Shown one piece after another: positions 8,398 through 16,161 of a stretch of DNA of 27,595 nt (positions are counted from its first letter, which is position 1; each line of letters starts with the position of its first letter). The DNA comes from GWF2-43-63 sp035390965 (GTDB lineage: Bacteria; Bacteroidota; Bacteroidia; Bacteroidales; DTU049), in NCBI GenBank assembly GCA_035390965.1, contig DAOPKE010000033.1, positions 1 to 27,595 on the forward strand, in the 5' to 3' direction. Made by a program: the position numbers and the translations under genes. The notes under the pieces are model-generated. The model saw only the letters and a program-made list of their open reading frames with translations, was not told where the DNA came from and did no database searches.

Positions 8398-9294
8398 TTA
8401 TTGTGAAATGCGCTCTGCAATTAGTTTTAAGATTATCGCAACAGGTACGATTTCGACGGTGCAAAAATACAAAATAAAATAAAACAATCCGTAGGTTCTT
8501 TCCAAAATTCCGGTGTAGATGGCCAACAACAATCTGTAGGCCTGTAACAGTGCGATTATTGCAACTATTACAGGCCATATGATATCTGTGGCTGGGCTGA
8601 ATGCTGCTGCAAAAATGAGAAATGGCAGTATGCCTGATATTATTGCATTAATATAATAATCTCTGTACAGATAATGTTCTGTCGCTTCATGAGTCATAAA
8701 AATGACTTTTGCCAGGTAAATGACAATATAGCGGTATAAATAATAGCCAATGATTCCGGAAAGCAGCATTAAAAGTGCCTGTGTGTTGTTTTCATCAGTA
8801 ATGATGTCTTTTTGCAATAAAAATATCCAGAATCCAACACTGCTACTGATTGCTGTGTTTAACAGTATGATGTAGGTTGATAAATGATTGCTGATGGAAA
8901 AATTACGCATGAATATCGATGCAAAGCGGTTGTTGAATGCAGCTCTGAAAGCTCCCTGAATACGCGGGAAAACCGATTTAAAAATCCAGAGTGTAATAAT
9001 GATGGGAACAATTAATGCTGTTATGAACAAAAAATCATTGTCTGGCTTTTGTTTGCTTTGCCTTCCGGATTCCGGATTCCCAACTTCTGAGAAAAAATGA
9101 CTGTTTGTTTTGTATTCTATAGGTTTAACCTGACGTATTATTGAAGAATCTTGTTTTTTGGAAAATAAAACCGGGCTTTCGTCCATGCTGCGCCCATGAA
9201 AATACAGCGCCGAAGAGGTGTCTTCGGTTGCAAATGGCTTGAATGTTTGCGGCTGGATTTTCAATGATTTTTGTTTTCCGGTGCAAAGATACAT
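8398..9294 (-). CDS. DUF4271 domain membrane protein
   Basis: An uncharacterised Bacteroidota-specific membrane family, recognised from its place directly before hemD and its pattern: a hydrophilic N-terminus, then about six hydrophobic segments beginning at FLFITALIVPIIITLWIF and ending IVPVAIILKLIAERISQ. The open frame runs on into the heptad repeat, but that extension is only repeat-encoded. The start is uncertain: ATG at 9294 (MYLCTG) overlaps a -7-like promoter box, so TTG at 9264 or ATG at 9186 (MDESPV) may be the true start. With 9294 the product is 298 residues. It is the first gene of the ten-gene run toward the window edge. Its molecular function is unknown. Confidence 0.78.
   Translation of the reverse strand: MYLCTGKQKSLKIQPQTFKPFATEDTSSALYFHGRSMDESPVLFSKKQDSSIIRQVKPIEYKTNSHFFSEVGNPESGRQSKQKPDNDFLFITALIVPIIITLWIFKSVFPRIQGAFRAAFNNRFASIFMRNFSISNHLSTYIILLNTAISSSVGFWIFLLQKDIITDENNTQALLMLLSGIIGYYLYRYIVIYLAKVIFMTHEATEHYLYRDYYINAIISGILPFLIFAAAFSPATDIIWPVIVAIIALLQAYRLLLAIYTGILERTYGLFYFILYFCTVEIVPVAIILKLIAERISQ
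9284..9291 (-). promoter_or_regulatory. -7 promoter box candidate (TATCTTTG) before the DUF4271 operon
   Basis: The minus strand reads TATCTTTGCACC, a match to the Bacteroidota -7 consensus TAnnTTTG. No TTTG lies 19-20 bases upstream; that position falls inside the heptad array, whose edge is 5 bases away. If real, transcription would start near 9280, inside the ORF when the 9294 start is used, which would favour a downstream translation start. Confidence 0.5.
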
Positions 9295-9296
9295 AA

Positions 9297-9520
9297 GAAC
9301 ATCGAACACTGAATATCGAGCACTGAACACTGAACATCGAACATCGAATATCGAACACCGAACACTGAACATCGAACATCGTACACTGAACATCGAACAT
9401 CGTACACTGAACATCGAACATCGAACACTGAATATCGAGCACTGAACACTGAACATCGAACACTGAACACCGAACACTGAACATCGAACACTGAACATCG
9501 AACACTGAACACTGAACATC
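9297..9520. repeat. Array of 32 uninterrupted 7-bp repeats (consensus GAACAYY)
   Basis: Read on the plus strand from 9297, the sequence is 32 heptads in perfect phase with no indel. The variants are mainly GAACATC and GAACACT, with GAATATC, GAGCACT, GAACACC and GTACACT. All but the two GTACACT and the two GAGCACT copies begin GAA. A 42-base block (9297-9338) is repeated exactly at 9416-9457, and GAACATC GAACATC GTACACT occurs twice in tandem at 9367-9408, so local duplication made the array. Because 7 is coprime to 3, it gives long stop-free frames with heptapeptide repeats on both strands; these are not taken as genes. There are no spacers, so it is not a CRISPR array. Confidence 0.95.
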
Positions 9521-9760
9521 GAATGATGAAGTGAAGTGTGAAGTAAAAATCAATGATGTATCGTTCGATATTCTTACTTCCTTGCCTGCCTGACTGCCTG
9601 TTGCAGTTAAACCGTCAGACAGGTTCCTTGTTCAGAGTTCTTGACCTCTACCTTGTTTTCATTCCTGTTTCAAAATTATTTTTTAAAAGATTGCTGTATT
9701 TTTCAAAATTTGCAATACATTAGCGCTGATTTTCAAACCAATTAAATTACATCTCCGAAA
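9521..9760. other. Intergenic region upstream of ackA, with a possible imperfect hairpin
   Basis: Between the heptad array and ackA there is no supportable gene. Degenerate GAA-rich sequence (GAATGAT GAAGTGA) continues the array for about 15 bases. CCTGCCTGAC at 9585-9594 can pair with GTCAGACAGG at 9614-9623 (9 of 10 pairs), giving a weak stem with a 19-base loop. No convincing TTTG/TAnnTTTG pair for ackA was found. Confidence 0.4.
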
Positions 9761-10963
9761 ATGAAAATAATCGTACTCAACTGCGGCAGCTCCTCCATTA
9801 AGTATCAGCTGTTCGACATGGACAAAAATGAACAGGTTCTGGCCAAAGGATTGCTTGAACGTATCGGAATTCCTAACAGTTTGCTTAAACATTCATCTAC
9901 TGGCAAAGATTCTTTTGAAGAAATCAGAGATATTCCGGATCATACTGTAGGTATTCAATGGATTATAGATACACTGCTCGATCCCGTTAAAGGTTGTCTG
10001 AAAGATAAAACCGACATCAATGCTGCCGGCCATCGTGTGGCGCATGGTGGTGAATTTTTCTCTGAAAGTGCTTTTATTGATTCAAAAACAAAAGCTGCGA
10101 TTGAGAAACTGATTGAACTGGCTCCATTGCATAATCCGGCAAACCTAAAAGGTATTCTGGCCATTGAAGCATTGTTGCCGGGATTGCCGCAGGTGGCCGT
10201 TTTCGATACTTCGTTCCATCAATCAATGCCTGAACATGCGTTTTTGTACGGACTTCCGTATGAAATGTACAAGGATAAAAAAATCCGCCGCTATGGCTTC
10301 CATGGCACCAGCCATAAATATGTAGCTGAAAAAGCAGCAACTATTTTAGGCATGGATTGGACAAAAATGAGAATTATTACCTGTCATCTTGGCAATGGTT
10401 CTTCAATTGCAGCCATTCTCAACGGCAAGTCAATTGACTCCTCCATGGGTTACACTCCGGTTGAAGGATTGCTGATGGGAACCCGCGTTGGAGATCTTGA
10501 TCTGGGTGCTATGCTGGCTATTATGGACCGCGAAAAAATGTCTAATGCCGATGCCAATGCTCTGATCAATAAGAAAAGCGGATTGCTTGGTATTTCAGGT
10601 ATTTCATCCGATATGCGCGATATTGAAAAAGCTGCTGCTGAAGGAAATTCTCAGGCCAATGTTGCTCTTGATGTGTTTGCTTACCGTGTGAAAAAATACA
10701 TAGGTTCATACATGGCTGCGCTAAACGGACTCGATCTGCTTATTTTCACAGGCGGAATCGGTGAAAACGACTGTGACAGCCGCCGCCGCATCTGCAGCAA
10801 TCTGGAAGGACTCGGCATTGAATTCGATGTTGAAAAGAATAAAGGCCTGCGTGGAAAAGATGCCGTTATTTCAACCGAAAATTCAAAAGTAAAAGTAATG
10901 ACAGTTACCACCAACGAAGAGCTGGTAATTGCCCGCGATACGATTCGCATCGTTACAAAATAA
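9761..10963 (+). CDS. ackA: Acetate kinase
   Basis: 400 residues, the normal length. AckA interconverts acetyl phosphate plus ADP with acetate plus ATP, so it yields ATP during acetate-producing fermentation or activates acetate in reverse. ASKHA-fold signatures: N-terminal LNCGSSSIKYQLFD, HRVAHGGEFF (substrate arginine), AVFDTSFHQSMP (catalytic aspartate region), YGFHGTSHKYV, ITCHLGNGSS and the adenosine-binding FTGGIGENDC. It is the only plus-strand gene in the window and stands alone: the usual partner pta is absent on both sides. It is followed by a clear terminator convergent with that of the ATP synthase genes. Confidence 0.98.
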   Translation: MKIIVLNCGSSSIKYQLFDMDKNEQVLAKGLLERIGIPNSLLKHSSTGKDSFEEIRDIPDHTVGIQWIIDTLLDPVKGCLKDKTDINAAGHRVAHGGEFFSESAFIDSKTKAAIEKLIELAPLHNPANLKGILAIEALLPGLPQVAVFDTSFHQSMPEHAFLYGLPYEMYKDKKIRRYGFHGTSHKYVAEKAATILGMDWTKMRIITCHLGNGSSIAAILNGKSIDSSMGYTPVEGLLMGTRVGDLDLGAMLAIMDREKMSNADANALINKKSGLLGISGISSDMRDIEKAAAEGNSQANVALDVFAYRVKKYIGSYMAALNGLDLLIFTGGIGENDCDSRRRICSNLEGLGIEFDVEKNKGLRGKDAVISTENSKVKVMTVTTNEELVIARDTIRIVTK

Positions 10964-10982
10964 TTTTTCAGAATTCTGATAA

Positions 10983-11017
10983 AACCTCTGTAGAATAAAA
11001 GCTGCAGAGGTTTTTTT
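10983..11017 (+). terminator. Rho-independent terminator after ackA
   Basis: An 11-base stem (AACCTCTGTAG with CTGCAGAGGTT, one G-T pair) around an 8-base loop, followed by seven Ts, 20 bases after the ackA stop. Confidence 0.9.
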
Positions 11018-11023
11018 GTGCAG

Positions 11024-11055
11024 AAAAAATGCCTTCAGATTTCTCCAAAGGCATT
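11024..11055 (-). terminator. Rho-independent terminator after atpG
   Basis: On the minus strand AATGCCTT pairs with AAGGCATT (8 bases, loop about 12) and runs into six Ts. It lies 18 bases after the atpG stop and abuts the ackA terminator, giving a back-to-back convergent pair. Confidence 0.85.
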
Positions 11056-11073
11056 CACGGAATGTATTTTCAA

Positions 11074-11949
11074 TTATCCTTTCAACGCTTCAGCGCCACT
11101 TACAATCTCAATGATTTCGTTGGTGATGGCCGCCTGACGCGCCTTGTTGTAACTCAGGCGGAGGTCTTTCAGAATTTCGGTTGCGTTGTCGGTGGCCTTA
11201 TGCATCGATGTCATACGGGCGCCGTGCTCCGAAGCAATGCTGTCGAGCAGTGCTTTGTAAAGCTGAAGTTTCAATGTTTTTGGAACAATAATGGTGAACA
11301 TTTTTTCGCGACCGGGTTCAAGAATATAATCGTTACCGGCTATTTGTTTTCCTGATTCCAGTTTGAATGGCAGCAGCATTTCGCTGACCGGAACTTGCTG
11401 TGCAGCATTACGAAACTGATTGTACACAAGTACAATGGCGTCGTATTTTGCATGGATGTATTCTTTAACGATGTTGTCACAAATTCCGGAAACTTCTTCA
11501 AACGAAGGTTTGTCGATGAGATGATTGTAATCTTTTGAAAAACGGCACCCTTTCTTTTTAAGGAGATCCGGAGCTTTTCGTCCGAATGAAATGAAATCAA
11601 TTTTCCCGGCTTCAAAACTTTTCCGGTATTCGCCTTCAATCAGATGATTGATTTGTTTTACGATATTGGCATTGAAAACGCCACAGAGACCGCGGTTGGC
11701 AGAAAAAACAACCATCAGGATTTTGTCGGGATTGCGTTGTGCAAAAACGCCATCAGTCGGCAGGTTATCAACGCCGGCAGCAACGCGGCCCATGATTTCG
11801 CGCAGCTTCGAAGCGTATGGCCTGAAGCGCAGAATATTATCCTGTGCTTTGCGCAGTTTGGATGCAGATACCAGCTTCATGGCCGATGTGATCTGCTTGG
11901 TTGTTGTAACCGACTGAATGCGGTTTCTGACTTCTTTCAGATTAGCCAT
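11074..11949 (-). CDS. atpG: F1Fo ATP synthase gamma subunit
   Basis: 291 residues. This is the central stalk that rotates inside the alpha3-beta3 ring and couples proton flow to ATP synthesis. The N-terminal helix MANLKEVRNRIQSVTTTKQI with KLVSASKLRKAQ and the C-terminal helix SEHGARMTSMHKATDNA and LSYNKARQAAITNEIIEIV are the two conserved coiled-coil strands of gamma. It is the last gene of the cluster, 11 bases after atpA, and is followed by a terminator. No atpD (beta) or atpC (epsilon) follows; in many Bacteroidota these two form a separate locus, so their absence is expected. Confidence 0.97.
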   Translation of the reverse strand: MANLKEVRNRIQSVTTTKQITSAMKLVSASKLRKAQDNILRFRPYASKLREIMGRVAAGVDNLPTDGVFAQRNPDKILMVVFSANRGLCGVFNANIVKQINHLIEGEYRKSFEAGKIDFISFGRKAPDLLKKKGCRFSKDYNHLIDKPSFEEVSGICDNIVKEYIHAKYDAIVLVYNQFRNAAQQVPVSEMLLPFKLESGKQIAGNDYILEPGREKMFTIIVPKTLKLQLYKALLDSIASEHGARMTSMHKATDNATEILKDLRLSYNKARQAAITNEIIEIVSGAEALKG

Positions 11950-11960
11950 TTCAGATGGTT

Positions 11961-13541
11961 TTAGTGGTATCGGCCTGCAATATCAAGCGCAATTTTGTCA
12001 AGTTTTGCAATCATTTCGTCGGAAAGTGCTCCTTTTCGGAGTTCATCAAGCAAATCGGCATGATTGTCTTCGAGGTGATGCAGAAATTCTGATTCAAAAT
12101 TTTTCACCTGTTTCACAGGAACACTTTTAAGTAATCCGCGGGTACCGGCAAAAATGATGGCAACTTGCTGTTCAACCGGCATAGGCGAGTACTGAGGTTG
12201 TTTCAGGATTTCCACGTTACGGGTGCCTTTTTCAAGAACGGCTTTGGTAGCGGCGTCGAGGTCGGATCCGAATTTCGAGAATGCTTCGAGTTCGCGGAAT
12301 TGTGCCTGATCGATTTTGAGTGTCCCGGCAATTTTTTTCATGGCCTTAATCTGCGCATTACCACCTACGCGGCTGACGGAAATACCTACGTTGATGGCAG
12401 GGCGGATACCCGAGTTGAAGAGGTTTGTTTCGAGGAAAATCTGACCATCGGTAATTGAAATTACGTTGGTTGGAATGTAAGCTGAAACGTCACCGGCCTG
12501 GGTTTCGATAATTGGAAGCGCTGTCAGAGAGCCACCTCCTTTCACAAGATGTCGGATACTTTCAGGCAAGTCGTTCATTTGTTTAGCCACTTCGTCGCTT
12601 TTGATCACTTTGGCAGCGCGCTCGAGCAGACGTGAGTGGAGGTAGAAAACGTCACCCGGGTAAGCTTCACGTCCCGGTGGGCGGCGCAGCAGCAGTGATA
12701 CTTCGCGGTATGCAACGGCTTGTTTCGACAAATCGTCGTAGATAGCCAGAGCTGGTCGTCCGGTATCGCGGAAATATTCACCGATGGCGGCACCTGCATA
12801 AGGAGCATAGAATTGCAGCGCAGCCGGCATCGAAGCGGTAGCTGAAATAATAACAGTGTAGGGCATTGCACCTTTTTCTTCAAGTGTTTTTGCAATCTGC
12901 GCCACAGTTGAACCTTTTTGTCCAACAGCTACATAAATACAGAAAACCGGTTTACCTTTTTCGTAATTTTCGCGCTGATTGATGATGGTGTCAATGGCAA
13001 TGGCGGTTTTACCGGTTTGGCGATCGCCAATAATAAGCTCGCGTTGTCCTCGTCCGATGGGAATCATTGCGTCGATGGCTTTGATACCTGTCTGAAGTGG
13101 TTCTGTCACTGGCTGACGAAAAATAACACCCGGGGCTTTGCGTTCGAGCGGCATTTCGTAGAGTTCGCCCTGAATGGACCCTTTGCCGTCGATGGGTTCA
13201 CCAATGGTATTGATTACACGACCAAGCAATCCTTCACCCACTTGGATAGAAGCGATGGTTCCGGTGCGTTTAACCACATCCCCTTCGTTGAGATTTTTGG
13301 TATTACCAAGGAGTACAATACCCACATTATCTGCTTCGAGATTAAGCACAATACCTTTAAGACCTGTTTTTTCGAACTCGACCATTTCGCCGGCGCGAGC
13401 GTTACTGAGTCCATAAACACGAGCAATGCCGTCGCCAATTTCGAGAACGGTTCCTGTTTCTTCGAGACTGCTTCCCAGATTCATTCCGGAAATTTGCTGG
13501 CGAAGAATGGCGGTTACTTCCGATGGTTTAATTTCTGACAT
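11961..13541 (-). CDS. atpA: F1Fo ATP synthase alpha subunit
   Basis: 526 residues. This is the non-catalytic nucleotide-binding subunit of the F1 head. Walker A GDRQTGKT is at residues 172-179 and the arginine finger is in SVSRVGG (Arg391). Around residues 310-340 (KVIKSDEVAKQMNDLPESIR) there is an insertion of about 20 residues relative to the E. coli protein, which I recall as common in Bacteroidota alpha subunits. It is 12 bases after atpH and 11 before atpG. All key residues look intact. Confidence 0.98.
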   Translation of the reverse strand: MSEIKPSEVTAILRQQISGMNLGSSLEETGTVLEIGDGIARVYGLSNARAGEMVEFEKTGLKGIVLNLEADNVGIVLLGNTKNLNEGDVVKRTGTIASIQVGEGLLGRVINTIGEPIDGKGSIQGELYEMPLERKAPGVIFRQPVTEPLQTGIKAIDAMIPIGRGQRELIIGDRQTGKTAIAIDTIINQRENYEKGKPVFCIYVAVGQKGSTVAQIAKTLEEKGAMPYTVIISATASMPAALQFYAPYAGAAIGEYFRDTGRPALAIYDDLSKQAVAYREVSLLLRRPPGREAYPGDVFYLHSRLLERAAKVIKSDEVAKQMNDLPESIRHLVKGGGSLTALPIIETQAGDVSAYIPTNVISITDGQIFLETNLFNSGIRPAINVGISVSRVGGNAQIKAMKKIAGTLKIDQAQFRELEAFSKFGSDLDAATKAVLEKGTRNVEILKQPQYSPMPVEQQVAIIFAGTRGLLKSVPVKQVKNFESEFLHHLEDNHADLLDELRKGALSDEMIAKLDKIALDIAGRYH

Positions 13542-13553
13542 ATATACCCTTTT

Positions 13554-14111
13554 TTAAAATCCTTTTTCGTAAATGTTGGTTCGGAAATCTCTTGAGATTT
13601 TCGAAATTTTCTTTTTCAATGAAGCATCATACATGTTGTCGCCGAAGCTTACCACAAAACCACCAAGTAGTGAAGGATTTGTTTTTTGTGTGATGCTGGG
13701 TTTGAGCCCGGTGAGCGATGCAATTTTTGCTTCAATTTGTTTGACAATAGAGTCGTTGAGTTTTGTAGCAGCGGTCAGATCGACTTCAACGACACCTTCT
13801 TTTTCTCTGCAAAGAATCATGAATTCCTTGGCAATTTCATTCATAAAGGTTTCGCGACCCTGATGAATGACAAGTTTCAGAAAGCGCATGCTGAGTTCAT
13901 GAAAATGTTGTTCAAACAAAGAAGATATGACCTTTTTTTTAAGAGCTGGTTTAATGATGGGACTTTTCAAAAATTGTTTGAATTCCGGCGCTTCATCACA
14001 AATTTTTTTGAGTGAACGCATATCCAGCTCAGTAGCCGGCAAAACATTTATTTCATCGGCCAGCTCAAACAGTGCTCTCGCATAACGTTTTGGGATTTGG
14101 GAGTTGTTCAT
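13554..14111 (-). CDS. atpH: F1Fo ATP synthase delta subunit (OSCP)
   Basis: 185 residues. This subunit joins the peripheral b stalk to the top of F1. Family marks: start MNNSQIPKRYARALFELAD, the central LVIHQGRETFMNEIAKEF, and the C-terminal SLLGGFVVSFGDNMYDASLKKKI. It lies 8 bases after atpF and 12 before atpA. Confidence 0.96.
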   Translation of the reverse strand: MNNSQIPKRYARALFELADEINVLPATELDMRSLKKICDEAPEFKQFLKSPIIKPALKKKVISSLFEQHFHELSMRFLKLVIHQGRETFMNEIAKEFMILCREKEGVVEVDLTAATKLNDSIVKQIEAKIASLTGLKPSITQKTNPSLLGGFVVSFGDNMYDASLKKKISKISRDFRTNIYEKGF

Positions 14112-14119
14112 GGCTGCGT

Positions 14120-14611
14120 TTAGTTAAATGAAATATCGCCAGCCATTTTTTGCGCCAGTTCTTGTTGTTTGGCGTCCCCGCTCAGATTTTCCTGAATGAT
14201 TTTTTCAGCAATTTCGAGTGATAATACGGCTACCTGATTTTTTAATTCAGTAATGGCTGCCATTTTTTCGAAGTGAATGTTTTCGTGAGCTGCGGCGATA
14301 ATTCGTTCAGTTTCTTCTTTGGCTTTAACTCCGGCCTCTTCAACAATTTTGTCTCTGATTTTACGGGCTTCGGCCAGGATAATGTCTCTTTCTTTTTGAG
14401 CTTCTTTGAGCAACTGCTCGTTGTTTACCTGCAATTGCGTCATTTCCTGCCGTGCTTTTTCTGCCGCCATAAGAGCATTGTCGATGGCTTCGTTTCTTTT
14501 CTTAATTGCTGCAACTATTGGTTTCCAGGCAAATTTTGAAAGGAGCCAGACCAGCAGAAGAAAAACAATGCTTGTCCAGAATATTAATCCAAGTCCGGGA
14601 GTTGTCAACAT
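14120..14611 (-). CDS. atpF: F1Fo ATP synthase b subunit
   Basis: 163 residues. This is the peripheral stalk: one N-terminal membrane segment (GLIFWTSIVFLLLVWLLSKF, about residues 8-27), then a long charged helix rich in Glu, Lys, Gln and Ala that forms the b dimer coiled coil (KKRNEAIDNALMAAEKARQE onward), ending in the delta-binding region. It follows atpE after 71 bases that hold a hairpin, the longest spacer inside the cluster. Confidence 0.96.
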   Translation of the reverse strand: MLTTPGLGLIFWTSIVFLLLVWLLSKFAWKPIVAAIKKRNEAIDNALMAAEKARQEMTQLQVNNEQLLKEAQKERDIILAEARKIRDKIVEEAGVKAKEETERIIAAAHENIHFEKMAAITELKNQVAVLSLEIAEKIIQENLSGDAKQQELAQKMAGDISFN

Positions 14612-14636
14612 ATTATTTTTTCTTTGGGTTCATGAT

Positions 14637-14669
14637 AAAAAGCCCCGATGCCAACCGCAGGGGGCTTTT
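14637..14669 (-). terminator. Hairpin with short T run between atpE and atpF (attenuator candidate)
   Basis: On the minus strand AAAAGCCCC pairs with GGGGCTTTT around a GC-containing loop and ends in TTTTTATC. It looks like a partial rho-independent terminator inside the operon, directly after the c-subunit gene. By analogy with other operons it may raise atpE expression relative to downstream genes or protect its mRNA end; this is inference. Confidence 0.7.
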
Positions 14670-14682
14670 GTTTTTACGAAAA

Positions 14683-14883
14683 TTACTTGGCGATGAGAGC
14701 AACAACAACTGCAAAAAGGGCAACGCCTTCTACAAGAGCTGCAGCAATAATCATAGCCGTTTGAATTTTACCTGTTGCTTCGGGCTGACGTGCAATGGCG
14801 TCCATGGCAGAGCCACCGATACGACCAATTCCGATTCCTGCGCCGATAACGGCTAATCCTGCTCCGATTCCTGCTAAAACCAT
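14683..14883 (-). CDS. atpE: F1Fo ATP synthase c subunit
   Basis: 66 residues, a short two-helix proteolipid of the rotor ring. The glycine-rich helix 1 (AGIGAGLAVIGAGIGIG), polar loop ARQPE (32-35) and helix 2 with the ion-carrying Glu52 in ALVEGVALF are clear. The residues after the glutamate are G-V, not the S-T seen in sodium-type rings, so proton coupling is inferred. An in-frame stop lies just upstream of the ATG at 14883, so no longer form exists. It is 33 bases after atpB. Confidence 0.97.
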   Translation of the reverse strand: MVLAGIGAGLAVIGAGIGIGRIGGSAMDAIARQPEATGKIQTAMIIAAALVEGVALFAVVVALIAK

Positions 14884-14916
14884 AGTGATTTTATTTTAAA
14901 GTTAAACATTGGTTTT

Positions 14917-16002
14917 TTAATGATGTTCTGCTTCCTGCACGGCCAGGCCAATGAAAAGTGAAGTCAGCAGTGTGAAAATATATGCCTGCAGTGCAGCGAC
15001 CAGCAATTCAAGTACATCCATGAAAAGTACAAAAACAACTGAAACTGGCGCTATTCCGAGATTCTGGAAAATGAAAATGAGCGAGATGAGACTTAGCACA
15101 ATGATATGTCCGGCAGTAATATTTGCAAAGAGACGAACCATCAGAGCAAATGGTTTTGAAATGATACCGATAAGTTCAACGGGAATCATAATTGGTAAGA
15201 GCCAGACTGGCACACCAGGTGCTGCAAAAACGTGTTTCCAGTATCCTTTGTTACCACTAACATTTACAATAATCAGAGTGAAGAAAGCCAGTGTCAGTGT
15301 TACGGCCAGATTTCCTGTCAGGTTTGCTCCAAAGGGAAAGAAAGGAATCAGTCCCATGAGGTTGTTGATGAGAATAAAAAAGAAGAGTGTTAGCAGATAT
15401 GGAACATACCGTTCATATCTTTTTTCGCCTATATTTGGCTTTACAATGTCATCGACAACAAAAAGAATGAGCGGTTCCATAAATCCCTGCAGCCCTTTGG
15501 GTGCTGCATTCCCGGCTTTTTTATAACTGCGTGCAACAGGTATAAAAATAAGTAATAGTAATGATGCACTGAAAATAAGAGCCGCTACATTTTTGGTTAT
15601 GGAGAAATCAAGCGGAACACTGGCAACCTGTCCATCGTGATTGACCCGGACAATTTTGCCTTCGTATTCGCCATTGAAATTATCTTTGGTTCCGAGTTGA
15701 TATTCGCTGTGTTCAGCATGATGAAGACGGGAACTCATGAAAAAAACCAGCCGCCCTTCATCCCAAAGAATGACCGGAAGTGGAACAACGACATGTTTTT
15801 CGTTTGTTTCACCTTCATTGAGGGTCATTACGTGCCAATCATGTGCATCGAGAATATGATCGAAGATCACCTGGGTGATGTCGATGCCTTCGTTTTGCTC
15901 TGTTTTGTTTTTGTCATGACCGTGGTCAGAACCCGCATACGCTGATAATCCGCTGAATCCGGCAAAAACAAGTGTGAAAATGAATATTAACTTTTGCATC
16001 AC
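14917..16002 (-). CDS. atpB: F1Fo ATP synthase a subunit with secreted N-terminal extension
   Basis: 361 residues, longer than the roughly 270 of E. coli. A signal-like N-terminus (LIFIFTLVFAGFSGLSAYA) and a soluble stretch of about 120 residues rich in His and acidic residues (SDHGHDKNKTEQNEG; ILDAHDWHV) precede the membrane part, as is common in Bacteroidota. The a-subunit core has NLMGLIPFF, SKPFALMVRLFANITAGHI with the essential arginine (Arg290), and ELLVAALQAYIFTLLTSLFI. It forms the proton half-channels against the c ring. It is first in the cluster; no atpI or atpZ lies upstream, where two sensor-like genes sit instead. The 159-base region upstream (16003-16161) is AT-rich, with only a weak TTAATTTG box. 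Confidence 0.97.
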   Translation of the reverse strand: MMQKLIFIFTLVFAGFSGLSAYAGSDHGHDKNKTEQNEGIDITQVIFDHILDAHDWHVMTLNEGETNEKHVVVPLPVILWDEGRLVFFMSSRLHHAEHSEYQLGTKDNFNGEYEGKIVRVNHDGQVASVPLDFSITKNVAALIFSASLLLLIFIPVARSYKKAGNAAPKGLQGFMEPLILFVVDDIVKPNIGEKRYERYVPYLLTLFFFILINNLMGLIPFFPFGANLTGNLAVTLTLAFFTLIIVNVSGNKGYWKHVFAAPGVPVWLLPIMIPVELIGIISKPFALMVRLFANITAGHIIVLSLISLIFIFQNLGIAPVSVVFVLFMDVLELLVAALQAYIFTLLTSLFIGLAVQEAEHH

Positions 16003-16161
16003 GGTTATTAAATCGTGTGCAAATTAAACAATTTTTATTTGTTGGAAAACATTTGATTGCTGAAATTGCGCCTTTTTTTTCTTTTTAAAAAAAATAATCA
16101 ACAAGTAATATGGATAAACGGCATTGAAGATTGAATGAACCGGCAAAAATCATCAATGAAT

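Noticed and set aside
8375..8578. N-terminal extension of hemD to an upstream ATG
   Set aside because: It lies wholly inside the DUF4271 coding region in another frame; GTG at 8374 or 8371 fits the conserved N-terminus.
9297..9520. CRISPR array
   Set aside because: The unit is 7 bases with no unique spacers and no cas genes nearby.
9125..9553. Several long frames on both strands encoding heptapeptide repeats such as MFSVRCS or NIEHRTL
   Set aside because: They arise because a 7-bp tandem repeat without stops is open in all frames (21-base period). There is no evidence of a protein.
12918..13538. Plus-strand frame of about 200 codons antisense to atpA
   Set aside because: It is a shadow of atpA; its composition is typical of antisense frames.
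14951..15526. Plus-strand frame antisense to atpB
   Set aside because: It lies within the conserved membrane part of atpB on the other strand.
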